Shown: positions 21,550 to 33,848, numbered from the stretch's first letter. The stretch: DNA of 64,000 nucleotides from Thuidium tamariscinum (GCA_947034885.2 OX344754.2:24487369-24551368); one strand, 5' to 3'. The notes: generated by a model from the letters alone, not told the origin. A program made the numbers and translations.

Positions 21550-23600
21550 ATTAGAAGTGGATGTAGTAGAGACTTGATAGACACATATAGATTTACTTCT
21601 TTTTCATCCAACACACCTCTTAATAGAGAACTTTATGATATTAAGAAAGCCAATCTAGACTAGAAAGATTCTTTGTATGATTTGTGAAATTGGGTGCAAT
21701 TCAATTGTGACTTGGGGAGGGTTTTTTGTGAGACATGTAAAGAAGGTGGAGCAGTAATTTTTTGCAATTTACAATTATATCGAGAAAATATAATAACTTC
21801 AGCATTACAAGATTATATTAAATTGTAAAATATATAAAATTATTTTTAGCTAAGTGTGAAGATCAAACAATTTTGTAAGAGATTGTAGCAACTTCAGATC
21901 ATAACTGTAATGAAATAATGTTATTCCTACCTAATAATACCTACTTCAAAGGGAACTCAAGAAAAATCTCCCTATTTAAAAGTTTCAAAGTTTGTGTGAT
22001 ATTCTTTCTTACAAAGCTCCCATTATTGAAAACAATTTGATGATAAATGATTAAAATGGTCTTTGATTTCTTTAGTACGTCCCATTCAAAGGATTTTTTG
22101 GATAGAATTTAAAATTTTGAATTCTTTGGCCTAATAATTGATGACCCCAATGATATTTGTATTAGAGGATATCTTATAGTCTTTGCAACATTTTTAGAGG
22201 CTTTTGAAGTATTTATGGTTGTTACAAAGACAATGGGGATAAATTTGAGGAATGCATTTGATGGAGCCTCTACCTCGGACGGAAAAAAAATATAGGTGTG
22301 ATAGCTTGGCTAAAAAAGGTATATCATTCCATATTTTGATTCATTGTACTACTCATAGAACAAACCTAACTGCTTATAAGACCTTCAAAAACAAATCTTG
22401 CAAGAAATGTTTGTTGTACTAGATTTTATTGAATTTATTAGCTATTCACTTCATAATATCTTAAAAAAAGAGTTTGTCTTACAAATACTTCAAAGGGAAT
22501 TGAATGATGCTCAAAAACCTCCAAAATAGTACTACAAAATTTGTTAATTGTCTAAGTGGAAAATTGCAACTAGTTTATATGATTTCTTTGAAATTTGTCC
22601 ATATTTAATTGCTTGATACTCCTTATCAAGATGATGCTTCCATTCCTCACTTGTTTGCTAAGTTGTATGTTTTTAAATTTATTTATATTTTCTATTTTGG
22701 CTAATATTCTACATGTATTTTCAAAATTGTGTAAGATTTTTCAATGTAAGCTTGTTGATATCTCTACTATTGAGTCTATTATGAAAATGGAGGCATTTAT
22801 TATGGTGTGCTTTTTTCTTCACTCTTGTGGGTCAAATCCATACACATCTAATTGCAATTTTTTATGCCCTCTTCAAATTTGGATCCCCATTTTGTTACCT
22901 CCACCACTTGCTTAGCAAAATATAAGGGTCCAAATTTCACAACATTGAAATGATTAGGGATCAAACAAGTGTTGATTGCAAATTTGCTTTGAGTTCCCAA
23001 CATTTAACAAGTTTTATATTGTAATGGTTTGTATGGCTTTAGAGGCTCAATTTGAAGCAAATCATGTCATTGATGGTTTCAAAGTCCCTAACTTGATTCA
23101 CATGCTTCAAGCAAATTGGTCTAGTATCATGAAAAATTGTAGAACTTCATAATCTCTTGCAACAATGCAAAGAGAAAAAACAAAGGAATAAGATTTTTTT
23201 TCTTCCTCAATAGACACAACAAGAATGAAAGCAAGAATTTGAAGCAATTTTTTTTCTTCATGCTACATGGAAGTATTGAGTGGATAGACCAAACTTTTAG
23301 GGATTTGTGGCTTGCAATTAATTAGAGTCCATCTTAGAAATTGAAGTATGCTATCTTTCTAATCCTTTTGAAAATTGTGAAGTGCCTATGTGTGTGCATT
23401 GCAACATATGAAAGGTTGTTTTTTATGCAAATTAATATTAAGTAGAAGCTTTGACATTACATGATAGCAACAATTTTGAAATTGTATCATACAATAAGCC
23501 TTGGAAGGACAAGAGAAGACTTTGAAAATATACTAGTGGATATCATTGTCTTGCTAAAGAATTTTATTAAATTTAGACATTTATATACTATTCTTGATTA
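21550..23600 (+). pseudogene. Decayed hAT-like transposase (TTF-type zinc finger / HAT dimerisation type)
   Basis: Fragments in several frames follow the order of plant hAT-like proteins. A zinc-finger-like part lies near 21700-21760 (FNCDLGRVFCETCKEGGAV). The core is at about 22080-22400 (EFFGLIIDDPNDI, GYLIVFATF, LRNAFDGAS, then HCTTHRTNLTAYK for the usual HCxAHR block). A helical segment lies at 22670-22800 (ILANILHVFSKLCKIFQCKL, VDISTIESIMKMEAF). The C-terminal dimerisation region is near 23400-23560 (ATYERLFFMQ for the CERxFS motif, then EDFENILVDIIVLLKNF). Many stops and frameshifts break it and no complete domain survives. The 142-bp CACTA MITE lies just upstream. Confidence 0.75.
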
Positions 23601-23603
23601 GTA

Positions 23604-24139
23604 CTACCTCTGTTCCAAAATGATCTTCTTATTTAACAAAATATTATGGGTTAAGGCCAAAAATAACATTTTAAAGTCCCCATTGGATTTGTAAGCAAAG
23701 CTTGGTTCACTCTTAGTATCTTTGAAACTTTGAGTTTTAAAAACCTTTTCCAAAGTGTAATTTTAAAATATAGAAAAGTAGAATTTTGGATGCATTTTCA
23801 AAAAGCACCAATAGGCACTTAAATTTGGAATTTGAGGTTGTTATTTTGTTGATGATTAGTATGTGCCTAAGACCATGTGTGAACCTTTGTTCCACCTACC
23901 AAAGTTTCACCTCCTTCAAACAGGCAACACTCAAAGAGATGCAAATTAAGAATACAAACAAAAAGTATTGATTAACCCCTTTAGTCATTTCTTTTGTCTT
24001 TTGATTGATGATTTTATGAATGGAAGGGAAATTATTGCTTAAAGTTGTTTTGCTAGTCTTGGACAAGAATTACAATCCAAATTTGACAAATTTTCATATC
24101 ACAAAAGGCAATAAGAAGATCATTTTGGGACGGAGGGTG
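23604..24139. mobile_element. Stowaway-like TIR element, about 536 bp
   Basis: The left end CTACCTCTGTTCCAAAATGA and the right end (complement CACCCTCCGTCCCAAAATGA) form inverted repeats of about 30 bp continuing through TCTTCTTATT, flanked by TA on both sides. The CTCCCTCCGTCCCAAAA-type terminus is the known plant Stowaway (Tc1/mariner) signature. It is longer than a typical Stowaway MITE. The 61-codon frame inside (23786-23971) is not recognised. Confidence 0.85.
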
Positions 24140-24141
24140 TA

Positions 24142-25886
24142 CATTATAGAGTAGTAAAAGAACCATTTGAAAAAGGTAAAAGCATTGATACCTAAATTCT
24201 TGGATGAATTGGGAAGATCTTTAGCATTCAAATATTGAAGGACTACGCTAGGTTCAAAATAATCCTATCAAAAAAGCAAAATTAATTAGTCCTTTTAATT
24301 TGAATTTTTTTTATTCATTACAAAAATTTACCAATTTAATTGTTGTTAATTCCAATTTGGAGAAAATTGGTCACTGGAAAGTTGATATTGCTTGTAATAA
24401 ACACTGAAATATTTTTTATGGCTGAGAGGCTTCAACCAATATTAACCATTGAAGGAAAATTGGTCTATATTACATACATTAAAGTAGGCTATTGATTTTA
24501 AGGGTTGGTTGGGTTGGTCAATTATAATGAGATTTCCAAAACTTTGCATCCCCCAATCACATTGATGGTATTGTTGGAAAGGTTTATGTGAGGAGAGGTG
24601 CATGGACTCTATTTCATGATGTTCTAATTCACGACAAGGAAAATATTGAGTTTCAAAATTTTTATGAATTTTAAAATTTTAAAATTACTTTAGTTTTTAT
24701 TTTATAATTCTATGGCAACAATTCAAGGCATTCTAGTTTTTATGAAAGGAGAAATTGATTTGGATAACTTTTCAAAAGATGGTACTTCAACATAATAGTT
24801 TAATACCTCTAGGTATCCTACAAAATAGAAAAATTCTTTAATAGATTCAAAGTGGCTTCACAGAAGTCCATTGAATGTAATTTAGGCTTGATTTGCACTA
24901 GGTCTAAAACTAGTTTTAAGAAACCACACAACCAATAGGATTGCTCTCAACCTATGGAATCCATGCTCTCAACCTATAGAATCCATCTCTCAACCAATAG
25001 GATAGCTCAATTTTTAGAGTTTCTTGGTCTTGAATCCTAGTGTAAGCCCAACTTTATACACATTGCATGGACCGAAGCCTTCAGAATGCAAGAGAATGTT
25101 CAGCACACACAACTAATAGGTTGGACTAGGGATGTCAATTCCTGAAATTGACAATTAGAGGCCAATTCCTCCAAAATAATTAAGTTATTGTCATACGGAA
25201 TAGTGTGCCCTCTACCGATGCCACAATTAGAACTAAAGTAAAAGTAATTTTTTAATTTTTGAGAACCATAAAAAATTAGAAATTCAATAACTTTCACACT
25301 GTAGCTCAGAACACCACGAAACCAAGCCCGTGCACCCCTCCTCATTGAGAGCTTTCCAATGGTATTAAGAATGCAACCATAGGATGCACAGTCTAGGAGA
25401 TCTCAATGTAACAAATAAAACAAACAAAACAAAACAAACTACTTGTCTCAAGGTATAGATGGTTGGATTACATGAACACCATCATGGTTGGGGGGAATTG
25501 GCTCGGCCCTTGTAAGTCATTTCAAGTAAAAACAAAGTCCCCTATTTTATGCTTTTTCATTTACCTTGTACTCACCTCCTAGCAAATTTGGAATCTTTGA
25601 TTGCAAATGTGAATTCAAAATATACAAATTTCATCATGCATGGATAATAAAAATTTCAACGTTTTTCAAAGGGGCTAAGTAAGGCATCAATTCACCCTAG
25701 CCGCAATCAGTAGAAGAACCCCATTGGCATTGGTGAGTTAGATAACTTTTGAGACTGACTATAAGAGTCAATTGTTCCATGGAGTCCTTTCTTAATAGAA
25801 TAGGGCTTTTGAGGGGACCAAGAATTTAAAAGGGCTTATTCAAGAAATTGTAGATGGTTGAAATATAATGTAACACACACACCTAG
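24142..25886. other. AT-rich intergenic
   Basis: No gene is supported. It contains one small inverted-repeat element (24881-25051). The minus-strand open frame at 25100-25345 is not recognised. Confidence 0.45.
24881..25051. repeat. Small inverted-repeat element, about 171 bp
   Basis: The left end (TTAGGCTTGATTTGCACTAG) and right end (complement TTGGGCTTACACTAGG) pair imperfectly and continue through GGTCTAAxA and AAGAAAC. The centre holds three tandem CTCTCAACC(T/A)ATAGGAATcC-type blocks. Probably a MITE; no clear target duplication. Confidence 0.45.
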
Positions 25887-26286
25887 TAAGGTAGAACCAC
25901 TTCTAACCAATCATTTAAGATATTCTAAACATAATTTGGTTTAGTGCAAGCTAAAGCAAATATTTTCAGAGGTGCAATGATAGAAATGATCAGGATTGCA
26001 AAAACTTTGGTAATTTTATTGCATGAATTGAAATTATTATGAATTTTGAAAGGCAAAAAGTGTGTCAAATCCATTGCCAATCTCTAGATTTCAAATTTTG
26101 ATCATTCCAAAAACTACTTTTCCACTTGGTACTTCCAATTCTTTTGTGCACTACTTTGGGACATGTGTCATGAATTTTTAGTCCCAAATTTGAAAAAGAG
26201 AAAAACACATTCTAACCTTCGTTAAAAATACATGAACCTATAGGTTGGCTATGGAGTACTCATTGGTTATGGGTGGTTCTACCTTA
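25887..26286. mobile_element. TA-flanked TIR element (TAAGGTAGAACCAC ends), 400 bp
   Basis: The left end TAAGGTAGAACCACTTCTAA and the right end (complement TAAGGTAGAACCACCCATAA) are inverted repeats of about 26 bp with 4 differences. It shares interior blocks with 4620-5045 and 40647-41065, including TTTGATCATTC and GGGACATGTGTCAT. Non-coding. Confidence 0.8.
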
Positions 26287-26679
26287 TGAGTCCCTTTAAC
26301 TCCTATACGACGAGCCGGTGGCCGTGGAATTGAGGAATTTTGATATTGTGGGAATTATTGGTTAAAAAAATCTAAAACACATGTTGGAAGTCAAAGCACT
26401 GTAGAAGATCTTCCTTTTCCACCCCTAATTCTGAGGATGAATGATTGCAATTCTGTCCTACATAGAAAGATTCCCTGAAGTTCATCGACTAGAAAATAGC
26501 TTTGGCGTCATTTAAAGGGAAAACTCGTTTAGAGTGGAAATTTTTACTCATAACACGCTCGAGGGCTGGATTGTTTAAGGATTAAAACCCTATTCAGGGT
26601 TCATGTCTTTTCATGTATTGTGGAGAGCCAATGCTAACAGTGAGCAGAATGAAAAAGATTGTACATTGAGGCTTGTACT

Positions 26680-26955
26680 AAGGTGGGTACACCCAAAAGT
26701 GCCTTGTTCCTAAAAGCGCCATCTACAGCGCACATACATTTCCGAAATGAATCATGTTCACAGATTGTAGATGGCGCTTTCAGAAATAGACTTTGACTTT
26801 TAATAACTTTTGCATACGGTATCCAAATCCTGCGTTCTTTGGTGCGTTGGAACATGCTTTCACTTACCAACAAGACTACATAAAAATTTGAACTAATTAA
26901 TAGCAAGAACTAGGCTCAGTATGAATAAGTGGCGCTTTTGGGTGTACCTACCTTA
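26680..26955. mobile_element. TA-flanked TIR element (TAAGGTGGGTACACC ends), about 275 bp
   Basis: The left end TAAGGTGGGTACACCCAAAA and the right end (complement TAAGGTAGGTACACCCAAAA) are inverted repeats. A second inner inverted pair, GCGCCATCTAC and GTAGATGGCGC, lies about 70 bp in. Ends relate to those at 3476-3825. Open frames at 26634-26906 and 26929-27120 only read through the element. Confidence 0.8.
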
Positions 26956-27805
26956 GTGATTGTGCAATGGTTCGATTTCTTGTTCCTATCATTATGTTCA
27001 CAAAGTTGGAGAATTGTCTATTGCGTGTCCAATCTTACTAGTAGTTGTGTACCTTTTAGTATTTGGAATTGTCTAGTCAACAATAGATTTGACTGGAGAT
27101 TGGATTCAAGATTTTTTTAGAGAGAAAGGAGCTTCATTTTATGGGATGCAAAGGAACTTCGGTGATTTCAGATTTCTCATTAGATTTGCAACACTTGTTT
27201 TTTTCTACATTTGAGAAAGTATTTGGGATACTAGGTAGTTTTGGAAAAAGAAATTTTTTATGATAAAATCAAGCATCGATAATTAGAAGATTTTATAGTA
27301 GATCACTACAACAAATTCCTCCAAAAGTTGCTTTCAAATGATTAATTGATGGAAAATTTCAAGAAAATAGGTAAATTGATGTTGTTATTAGTAAAAAAAG
27401 TATGACTGTGACTATAATAGATTGGTGTGGCATACAATAACATGACAAATTAGTTTCATTAATTTGGACTTTTTACAAATTTATTTCAATTTCTCCCTCC
27501 TTGAATAAAGATGACAATTCATTGACATTAGTTTTGAAATAATGTGAATTTGCAATGTATTTTAATATTGTAATTCATATTATTTTATATATAAATTCAA
27601 TAGAGTATGGTTCACACCATTTAAATACCGTCTCAAAAACTATGATTTTCATCACACTATCATCCAATTTCATTAAAATTCATCCAAAGGTTCATGTACA
27701 ATAAATTGAATACACACATAGTGCAAGAAGGACTTTCATGATTCAAACTATTGTTCTAATTTATTTCACTTATATTGCACTAGTATTGATGATATTTGCA
27801 ACAAC

Positions 27806-28103
27806 CCCCGGGAGGACACTTCTTGTGTATTTGGGGGACCCACGTGCGGCGGTGGGGTACTTTTAGGGGGGTTATCAATTATTTGTAATCATTACTTGGC
27901 AACATTAAAAGAGCCCCTATTTTACCATAAAGCAGAAAAATCAGCCATATTATCATCCCTATTTTATTTTTAAAACACTTTGCCTTTTTAATGTCCCCTA
28001 TTTTATATATAAATTTCTTATAAATTTTACCTAAGATTATTTAAATGTACCCTATCTTCCGCCGCACATAGGTTATTAAAAAACGGGAAGTGTCCTCCCC
28101 TAG
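27806..28103. mobile_element. 298-bp hAT-type MITE, copy 2
   Basis: Same length and ends as copy 1 (left CCCCGGGAGGACACTTC, right complement CTAGGGGAGGACACTTCC). Flanking 8-bp repeats GCAACAAC (27798-27805) and GCAACAAT (28104-28111) differ at one base. Interior differs from copies 1 and 3 by only scattered substitutions, suggesting recent spread. Confidence 0.9.
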
Positions 28104-28799
28104 GCAACAATACATTTGTTTTATAAGAAACATTGATAACATTTAAATTTCCAAAACTTCATTTTAACTCATAAGTACTCAACCATCTTATAAGTGAATG
28201 CTAACTATTGCAAAAAGTGTACTTCATCCATTTAATATTCATACAAGAAGATTTATAAAATGAAAAGATGAAAACGTATTGCACATGAATTAATAGTGTT
28301 GAAAATTTTGAATTATATATCATTATGTTTTCAAAAGATGGTCTTACAATTTTTATGCAAAGCAATTAGAAATTATTCCTCAGAGCTCTAAAATCTGTAT
28401 GTTGAATGAATGATGGATTTAGGGTGCTTGAAGGTTGTCTTTAGCCTACACAACTTCCAAGACATCCAAAGCAATGCTTGAACTTTTAGAATTGCCATAT
28501 TCTTTTTGTATTCAATTTGATGAAGTTGAGGTAAATAATATATACTTGTAAGGATATATGCAAAATATGCAAAAATAAAAAAAATTTAGGTATTCAAAAG
28601 TTACCCCTTTAGAATCCTTGGTAGGAATAGGTTTGTTTGAAAATCCAAAAGCACCTCATAATTATACTAGTCAAAACATTCATAAATAAGTATAAGTCAT
28701 TTTTCCAACATACCAAAATACACTTCATCTAAAAAAGTGTTGTTTTTTCAATATATTAGATGCACTTCATTTGTTTCCCATATCTTCTATAAGAAACTC

Positions 28800-29751
28800 T
28801 TAACCCCTAAAGCCCTGAACCCCGTTTTTTGAGATTATAAATTTTTTGGGCAGCTCACTACGGATGGAGTTTTTATTTTTTTTCTTTGAAATTTTGATAC
28901 AATGTGTGCCCAAGGAGTAGCTTTAAGGCCTGACAATTTTCATAACTTTTGACTTCACGGTTAAAAAGTTATAGCAGGATATGTTGTTTCCTTTACTCGG
29001 CGGGCAACCCGGGCAGCTGAAAAAACTTCTTCAAAAAAACTTTTTTTTAAAAGTGAAATTTCAAATTGGTTCTTTAGGTTTATACAGACATGGGAAGCTT
29101 TGAATCAATCCATTCCAATCAATGAGTCAAAAGTTATGAAGATTTTGAATTTGGGGTAGTTTGTGGTCAGTTATAGAATCTCTACAGTCCAAAAAAAGTT
29201 TGAAATTCTTCATTTAATTGAATTTTTCATATTTTTGGAAAAAAATAAAAATATAAGGTGTAGATTGTTTATTACAACATTTTAACCATTGGGATTGAAA
29301 ATTTTCAATTCCATGAATAAAATGTTCACAATTTAGTATTTTGGCTCATTTTTTACTTCTTTCTACTTACTTATTTTTTCCTATATGTTGTACAATTCCA
29401 AATGGTTTGAAATTTTTTGAGAATGTAGCCAACTTGCATTGAAGTATGAATTCAAAGAGTAACCACCATTTTGAAGTTTTTTTCACACAAATGTGACCTT
29501 GTGAAGTGCAGCTGCCCAGATTTTTGCAGGGATAAAAAAACAATTTTTGTCAATTCAAATGCTTATATCTTGCAATCTACACGGTGGAAATTTCTGAAAT
29601 TTTTTCCACATGTTTACAAACCACCTTACTACAAGATCCTATAGTTACATGAGTCAAAAATGTGTTTTTAAAAAAAAAATTGCACTTGTATTAGAAATGG
29701 CAGTTTTGCAGCATTTTTTGGTGAAAACATAGTCATGGCTTTAGGGGTTAA
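28800..29751. mobile_element. TTAA-flanked TIR element, copy B (best preserved)
   Basis: The left end is TTAACCCCTAAAGCC and the right end is GGCTTTAGGGGTTAA, an exact inverted repeat that includes TTAA at both borders. No other direct repeat flanks it, so TTAA itself is the likely target duplication. It is non-coding, with several CATAACTTTTGA / TCAAAAGTTATGA blocks inside. Homologous to copy A along much of its right half. Confidence 0.8.
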
Positions 29752-30140
29752 AGACATTCAAAACCCACCTAATAAAAAACCAAAGCTCTTGAAAGCCAAA
29801 ACTCTAAGGTGGATGCACCAAAAATTGCACCCTACCTAAAACCACCATTATCACTTTCTAGGTACATCCCCAAAATCAATATGTATGTATATTGAAAAAA
29901 AATTTGATCTACCAAAAATTACTTTGACCTTTCAAAACTTTTGTATATAATATCCAAATATAATATTCTTTGATACATTAGAACCTCCTTTCATTTGTCA
30001 ACAAGAAAATGCAAACATCGGACAACTCTAATAATGGAAATTAAGCATGGTAGTAAAAAGTGAAGGTTTGGGGGGTGAGTACCCACTACCCACCTTTTGT
30101 GTACTCCCAAATTTTTGGATGAAAGTGTGAACGGACGAAA
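29752..30140. other. AT-rich PSY upstream flank
   Basis: Contains a degraded fragment of the TAAGGTGG-type elements near 29809 (CTAAGGTGGATGCACC); the matching end was not defined. No gene. Confidence 0.4.
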
Positions 30141-30150
30141 CCCAAGAACG

Positions 30151-30193
30151 CGACGGAGAATTTCCGACGGAAAATTTTCGACGGAGAATTTCC
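30151..30193. promoter_or_regulatory. Three 14-bp direct repeats in the PSY promoter or leader
   Basis: CGACGGAGAATTTC-type units start at 30151, 30165 and 30179 with an exact 14-bp period, 320-360 bp before the PSY start codon. They are GC-richer than the flank. Role as a factor-binding array is inference. Confidence 0.5.
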
Positions 30194-30387
30194 TTCAAAC
30201 CACCGGGCATATTCTTATCTAGTCCCCGGCCCAGTGATGTGCATGGCGCTGACTGGTTGGCTCACACAGCCCCCTCCGTCTGCGCTTTCCGCTTCCACCT
30301 GCCACCCTTTAGTTTTTGGTTGCAGCTCTAGATTTCGACTTGAAATTTCCACTACATTCCAGATAATTTTAGAAAACAATTCTCGCC

Positions 30388-30450
30388 ATGTCCTCTCTCT
30401 CTCGCACCAAGCAATCCTCTTTCCAGTCCACGCCAACGCGCACAATCTAA
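30388..30450 (+). promoter_or_regulatory. Upstream ORF in the probable PSY leader
   Basis: ATG at 30388 in good context (CGCCATGTC) opens 20 codons rich in S, T and R and stops at 30448-30450, 63 nt before the PSY start. It is in frame with PSY but ended by its own stop. It matters only if transcription begins upstream of it, which cannot be seen here. The leader nearby is CT-rich (TCTCTCTCTC), as often near plant transcription starts. Confidence 0.4.
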
Positions 30451-30513
30451 GCCAAACATCGCCGAAAACAGTCCAGAGCTCGCAAGGAACAGAGCTCGTT
30501 TAATTTCTTCGCA

Positions 30514-33359
30514 ATGCAGGTCTTGCAAGTAGGCCTTGCGCCATCGAGCCTTTCGTTTCGAGAGAGCGCACTCGTGGGAGGTTCTCAAGAGCTTTGGAGT
30601 TATGGCGATGGCAATGGCAGTGGTAATGGCAATGGCGGATTTTCTTTGAAGCTTCTGTCTAGTGTGGGTATCAGGGCAGGCGCCGCTAGTTTGCGGTTAC
30701 ATGGCTTTCGAGTGCAGTCTAGTGTGACCAAGGAGCCGACGGAGCGGAGTTTCTTGTCGTCGGAGCAGAAGGTATTTGAGGTGGTGGCGAAGCAGGCGGC
30801 TATGGTGGATGAGCAGCAGCGGCGGAATGGAAATTCCTTGCAGGATGTGAGGCCGGACTTGACGACGGCGGGAGGGGCGGGGGAGTTGCTGGAGGAGGCG
30901 TATGTGCGGTGCGGGGAGGTTTGTGCGGAGTACGCGAAGACGTTCTACTTAGGTACTGCTCTTCTTTGGTTTAGTACCTCGGTTTTAGGCGCGCAATTGT
31001 TGAAATAAATTTCTTTCGAATCGCTATCGTTTGGTTTGAAGTGGCTACAATCGGTACTTTGGAATACTGTTGAAATTGTTTTGAATTGGTAACGTACTTC
31101 TCGTCGTTGCGGAATGAGGTCATTCTTTTTCGGGGGAATTATGTTACGGAATGACTACAGTGAAGATTGATTCGAAGTCGATAGTATAATCTACTTGGTG
31201 ACATTGATCAATGGTTGCTTTTATTATCTTGTAGGAACCAAGCTCATGACTCCGGAGAGACAACGCGCTATCTGGGCTATCTATGGTAAATCCTTCACCG
31301 GATAGGGCTTTTGTTTGAGTAGTAAGGTCTTTTTGCCTTTTGGATGATTAGATGGTACCATTTGAATGTCTGGAGCTTTAGGGTATCAGGTTGATATGTA
31401 CAGTCCGGACTTCCTTTTATGTCATCCTTTGGCTCCCAACGTGATATCACATAGTTTAGAACTTGACATGTGGAGATTCTTGTAGAATTATATGTGTACA
31501 CAACATCAAAGCTTTTCTGTTGGTAATATAGTGTGATCCTAGAGGTGGGTTGAGAGTGTACTGCTGCTTATTGATACTGGCTGATGTAGTTTCTCTTATC
31601 CTTACTTTCAGAAGATTCTGAGAAAAGCGTTTTAGGCCACCCGTTTTACAAATTTAGGTCATTGTTATCAAAATGAAACCGTGTGGCGGTCAGTAGCTGT
31701 TGAAGGGACGACTATTTTTTGCAACGACAAATAGGTTAACAGTCTCTTTCCTTGGTGCAGTATGGTGCAGGAGGACAGATGAACTTGTAGATGGACCTAA
31801 TGCGTCTCGCATCACCCCTACTGCCCTTGATAGATGGGAAGATAGACTGGAGGATATTTTTCGCGGCCAGCCTTATGATATGCTAGATGCTGCTCTTGCT
31901 GATACGGTCACCAAATTTCCTGTGGATATCCAGGTATTGACGGTCGCTTATTATTTCTCCAGCAAATCTTCTTTGCGCTTCTCCGCGCGGAAACTAATCT
32001 GCATTACGATCGTACTGTATGTTGCGTGTTTTACTTGTTGGCGGACAGTGTAAGCTGGCATTGACTCTGTTGAGTACTAGTTTATGTAACTCTCCCCTGT
32101 TAAAAATTCCCCGTTATTATAGTGAAGCTTATCGTTGTGTCCGCAATGTTGTACGTGTTGGGATTCATGTTTTTGTGTTTCTTTACCGCAGCCTTTCAGA
32201 GATATGATTGACGGGATGAGGATGGATTTGGTGAAATCACGATATGCAAACTTTGACGAACTCTATTTGTATTGTTACAACGTGGCCGGCACAGTGGGTT
32301 TGATGAGTGTACCTGTTATGGGCATCGCGCCAGAGTCTAAAGACACCACTCAAAATATCTACAACGCTGCTTTGGCGTTGGGAATCGCTAATCAGCTCAC
32401 AAATATTCTGCGGGATGTTGGAGAAGAGTAAGAATTTTTCTTCATCCAGCTGTCCATGTGTTAAGTGGCATATTAGGTCAACTTCACTAGGTCCGACTTT
32501 TGGAATGATGCAACTGTTGCGGGATGGAAAGTTTAAGTACTCTGCAATGAATAGATTGGAATAGATTGGAAGGATGCTGGCTACATTCGTTTTCAGTTCG
32601 ACTGAAATCCATGCAGGAGCCTCAAGTGTCTGGAAACTTCTGAGATAATATCAAATTGACACTTTGGAAAATGTTTTCGTTTGCAGTGCGCGACGGGGGA
32701 GGATCTATCTTCCTCAAGATGAACTGGCACGCTTTGGACTATCTGATGCAGACATTTTTGCTGGGAAGGTCACTGATAAATGGAGGGCCTTCATGAAAGA
32801 TCAGATCAAGAGGGCTAGGGTATTTTTTGTTGAAGCAGAGAAGGGTGTACGTGAACTCGACAAAGACAGCCGCTGGCCGGTAAGGAAGAATTTCTCCTCT
32901 CGTCTGAATCCCTCAACTATCCTCTCGTTCCTTATGTAGATGAGTACATGTCGTTTCTCCTTCAGTTCTGTGGAGGTCGAGTCCATGCTTTTAGTCACGG
33001 GCACGTAGCTTAATTCTCCGGTTTATATTGCGCATCTTCTTTCGAATCCGGACTAGAGGAATAGAAATCAATATTTCACGAGATTCATCAGTGCTGAACC
33101 GTTTGTGTGGAAATGTACTTTCTTTTTTCAGTATCTGTTCCAAGGTTCTTATTTTTTTAAATTTTCCTATTATCAGGTTTGGTCCGCTCTCATTCTTTAT
33201 CAACAAATTCTTGACGCCCTCGAAGCCAATGACTACGATAACTTCACGAAAAGAGCGTACGTGGGCAAGTGGAAGAAGCTTGCATCTCTTCCCATAGCCT
33301 ATGGCCGAGCATTGCTTCCTCCACCAGATGCATTACCAAGGTTAGCACGTTCAGTGTAA
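30514..33359 (+). CDS. PSY: Phytoene synthase, plastid (6 exons, 424 aa)
   Basis: Joins two geranylgeranyl diphosphates into 15-cis-phytoene, the first committed step of carotenoid synthesis, in plastids. Exons by eye: 30514-30952, 31235-31285, 31761-31933, 32192-32427, 32687-32879, 33177-33359; phases agree across all joins and give 424 residues. Residues 1 to about 100 are a variable, S/G-rich plastid-targeting N-terminus. The trans-prenyltransferase domain starts near 130 (YAKTFYLG). The two Mg-diphosphate-binding Asp motifs are D170-E-L-V-D174 and D296-V-G-E-D300, both intact, and the family blocks [18 protein letters not shown] and [12 protein letters not shown] are present. Six exons is the usual plant PSY structure. 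Exon 1 is GC-rich unlike its surroundings. The gene appears functional. Confidence 0.97.
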
Positions 33360-33604
33360 ACTGCTGTATTATAAATCACGAGGTCCATCCGGACTTGCTA
33401 TTCCATGGAATCATGCATGGGCTGTACTTTTATTGCGCTTTGGGGCGGACATCGAAGTCCCTAGAGCTTATAGAGAGATTCAAAGGTTGTAGATGCAGTC
33501 AAGTTGGCAAGGTTGCCGATCTTTTGTAGGTGGGTAGTTGACTAGTCAAATGAGCTGGTCGTTCATTTAATTGTGCATAGCTGAGCACACTTTGCTATCT
33601 ATCA

Positions 33605-33610
33605 AATAAA
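33605..33610 (+). terminator. Candidate poly(A) signal of PSY
   Basis: AATAAA lies 246 nt after the PSY stop codon, a plausible distance for a plant 3' UTR. Plant signals are loose, so this is only a candidate. Confidence 0.35.
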
Positions 33611-33848
33611 ACTTCGTGAATTCTGGATCATTTCTCTTTTTCTCGTGTAATCCTGTAGGTGATGTAGAGAATTTCTAGGTTGCCGTGATAAGAATCTCTA
33701 CCCTATGCCCACAATTCTAAGCAATCCAGAGATATGTAGAGTTGTTATCCGTTGATTGTTGTAAATTCCTTGTGTAGTCGAGCCGTGATGATGTTTCCTG
33801 TACGTACTTCAACACAACCATTGTCCCAAAAGATTTAGTGATCGTGTG

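Noticed and set aside
26634..27120. Two frames with the similar peptide ALLGVPTLV on opposite strands
   Set aside because: The similarity comes from the inverted terminal repeats of the element at 26680-26955, not from related proteins.
28800..28816. CCCTAAA words as telomeric repeats
   Set aside because: They occur singly at the ends of inverted-repeat elements, not in tandem.
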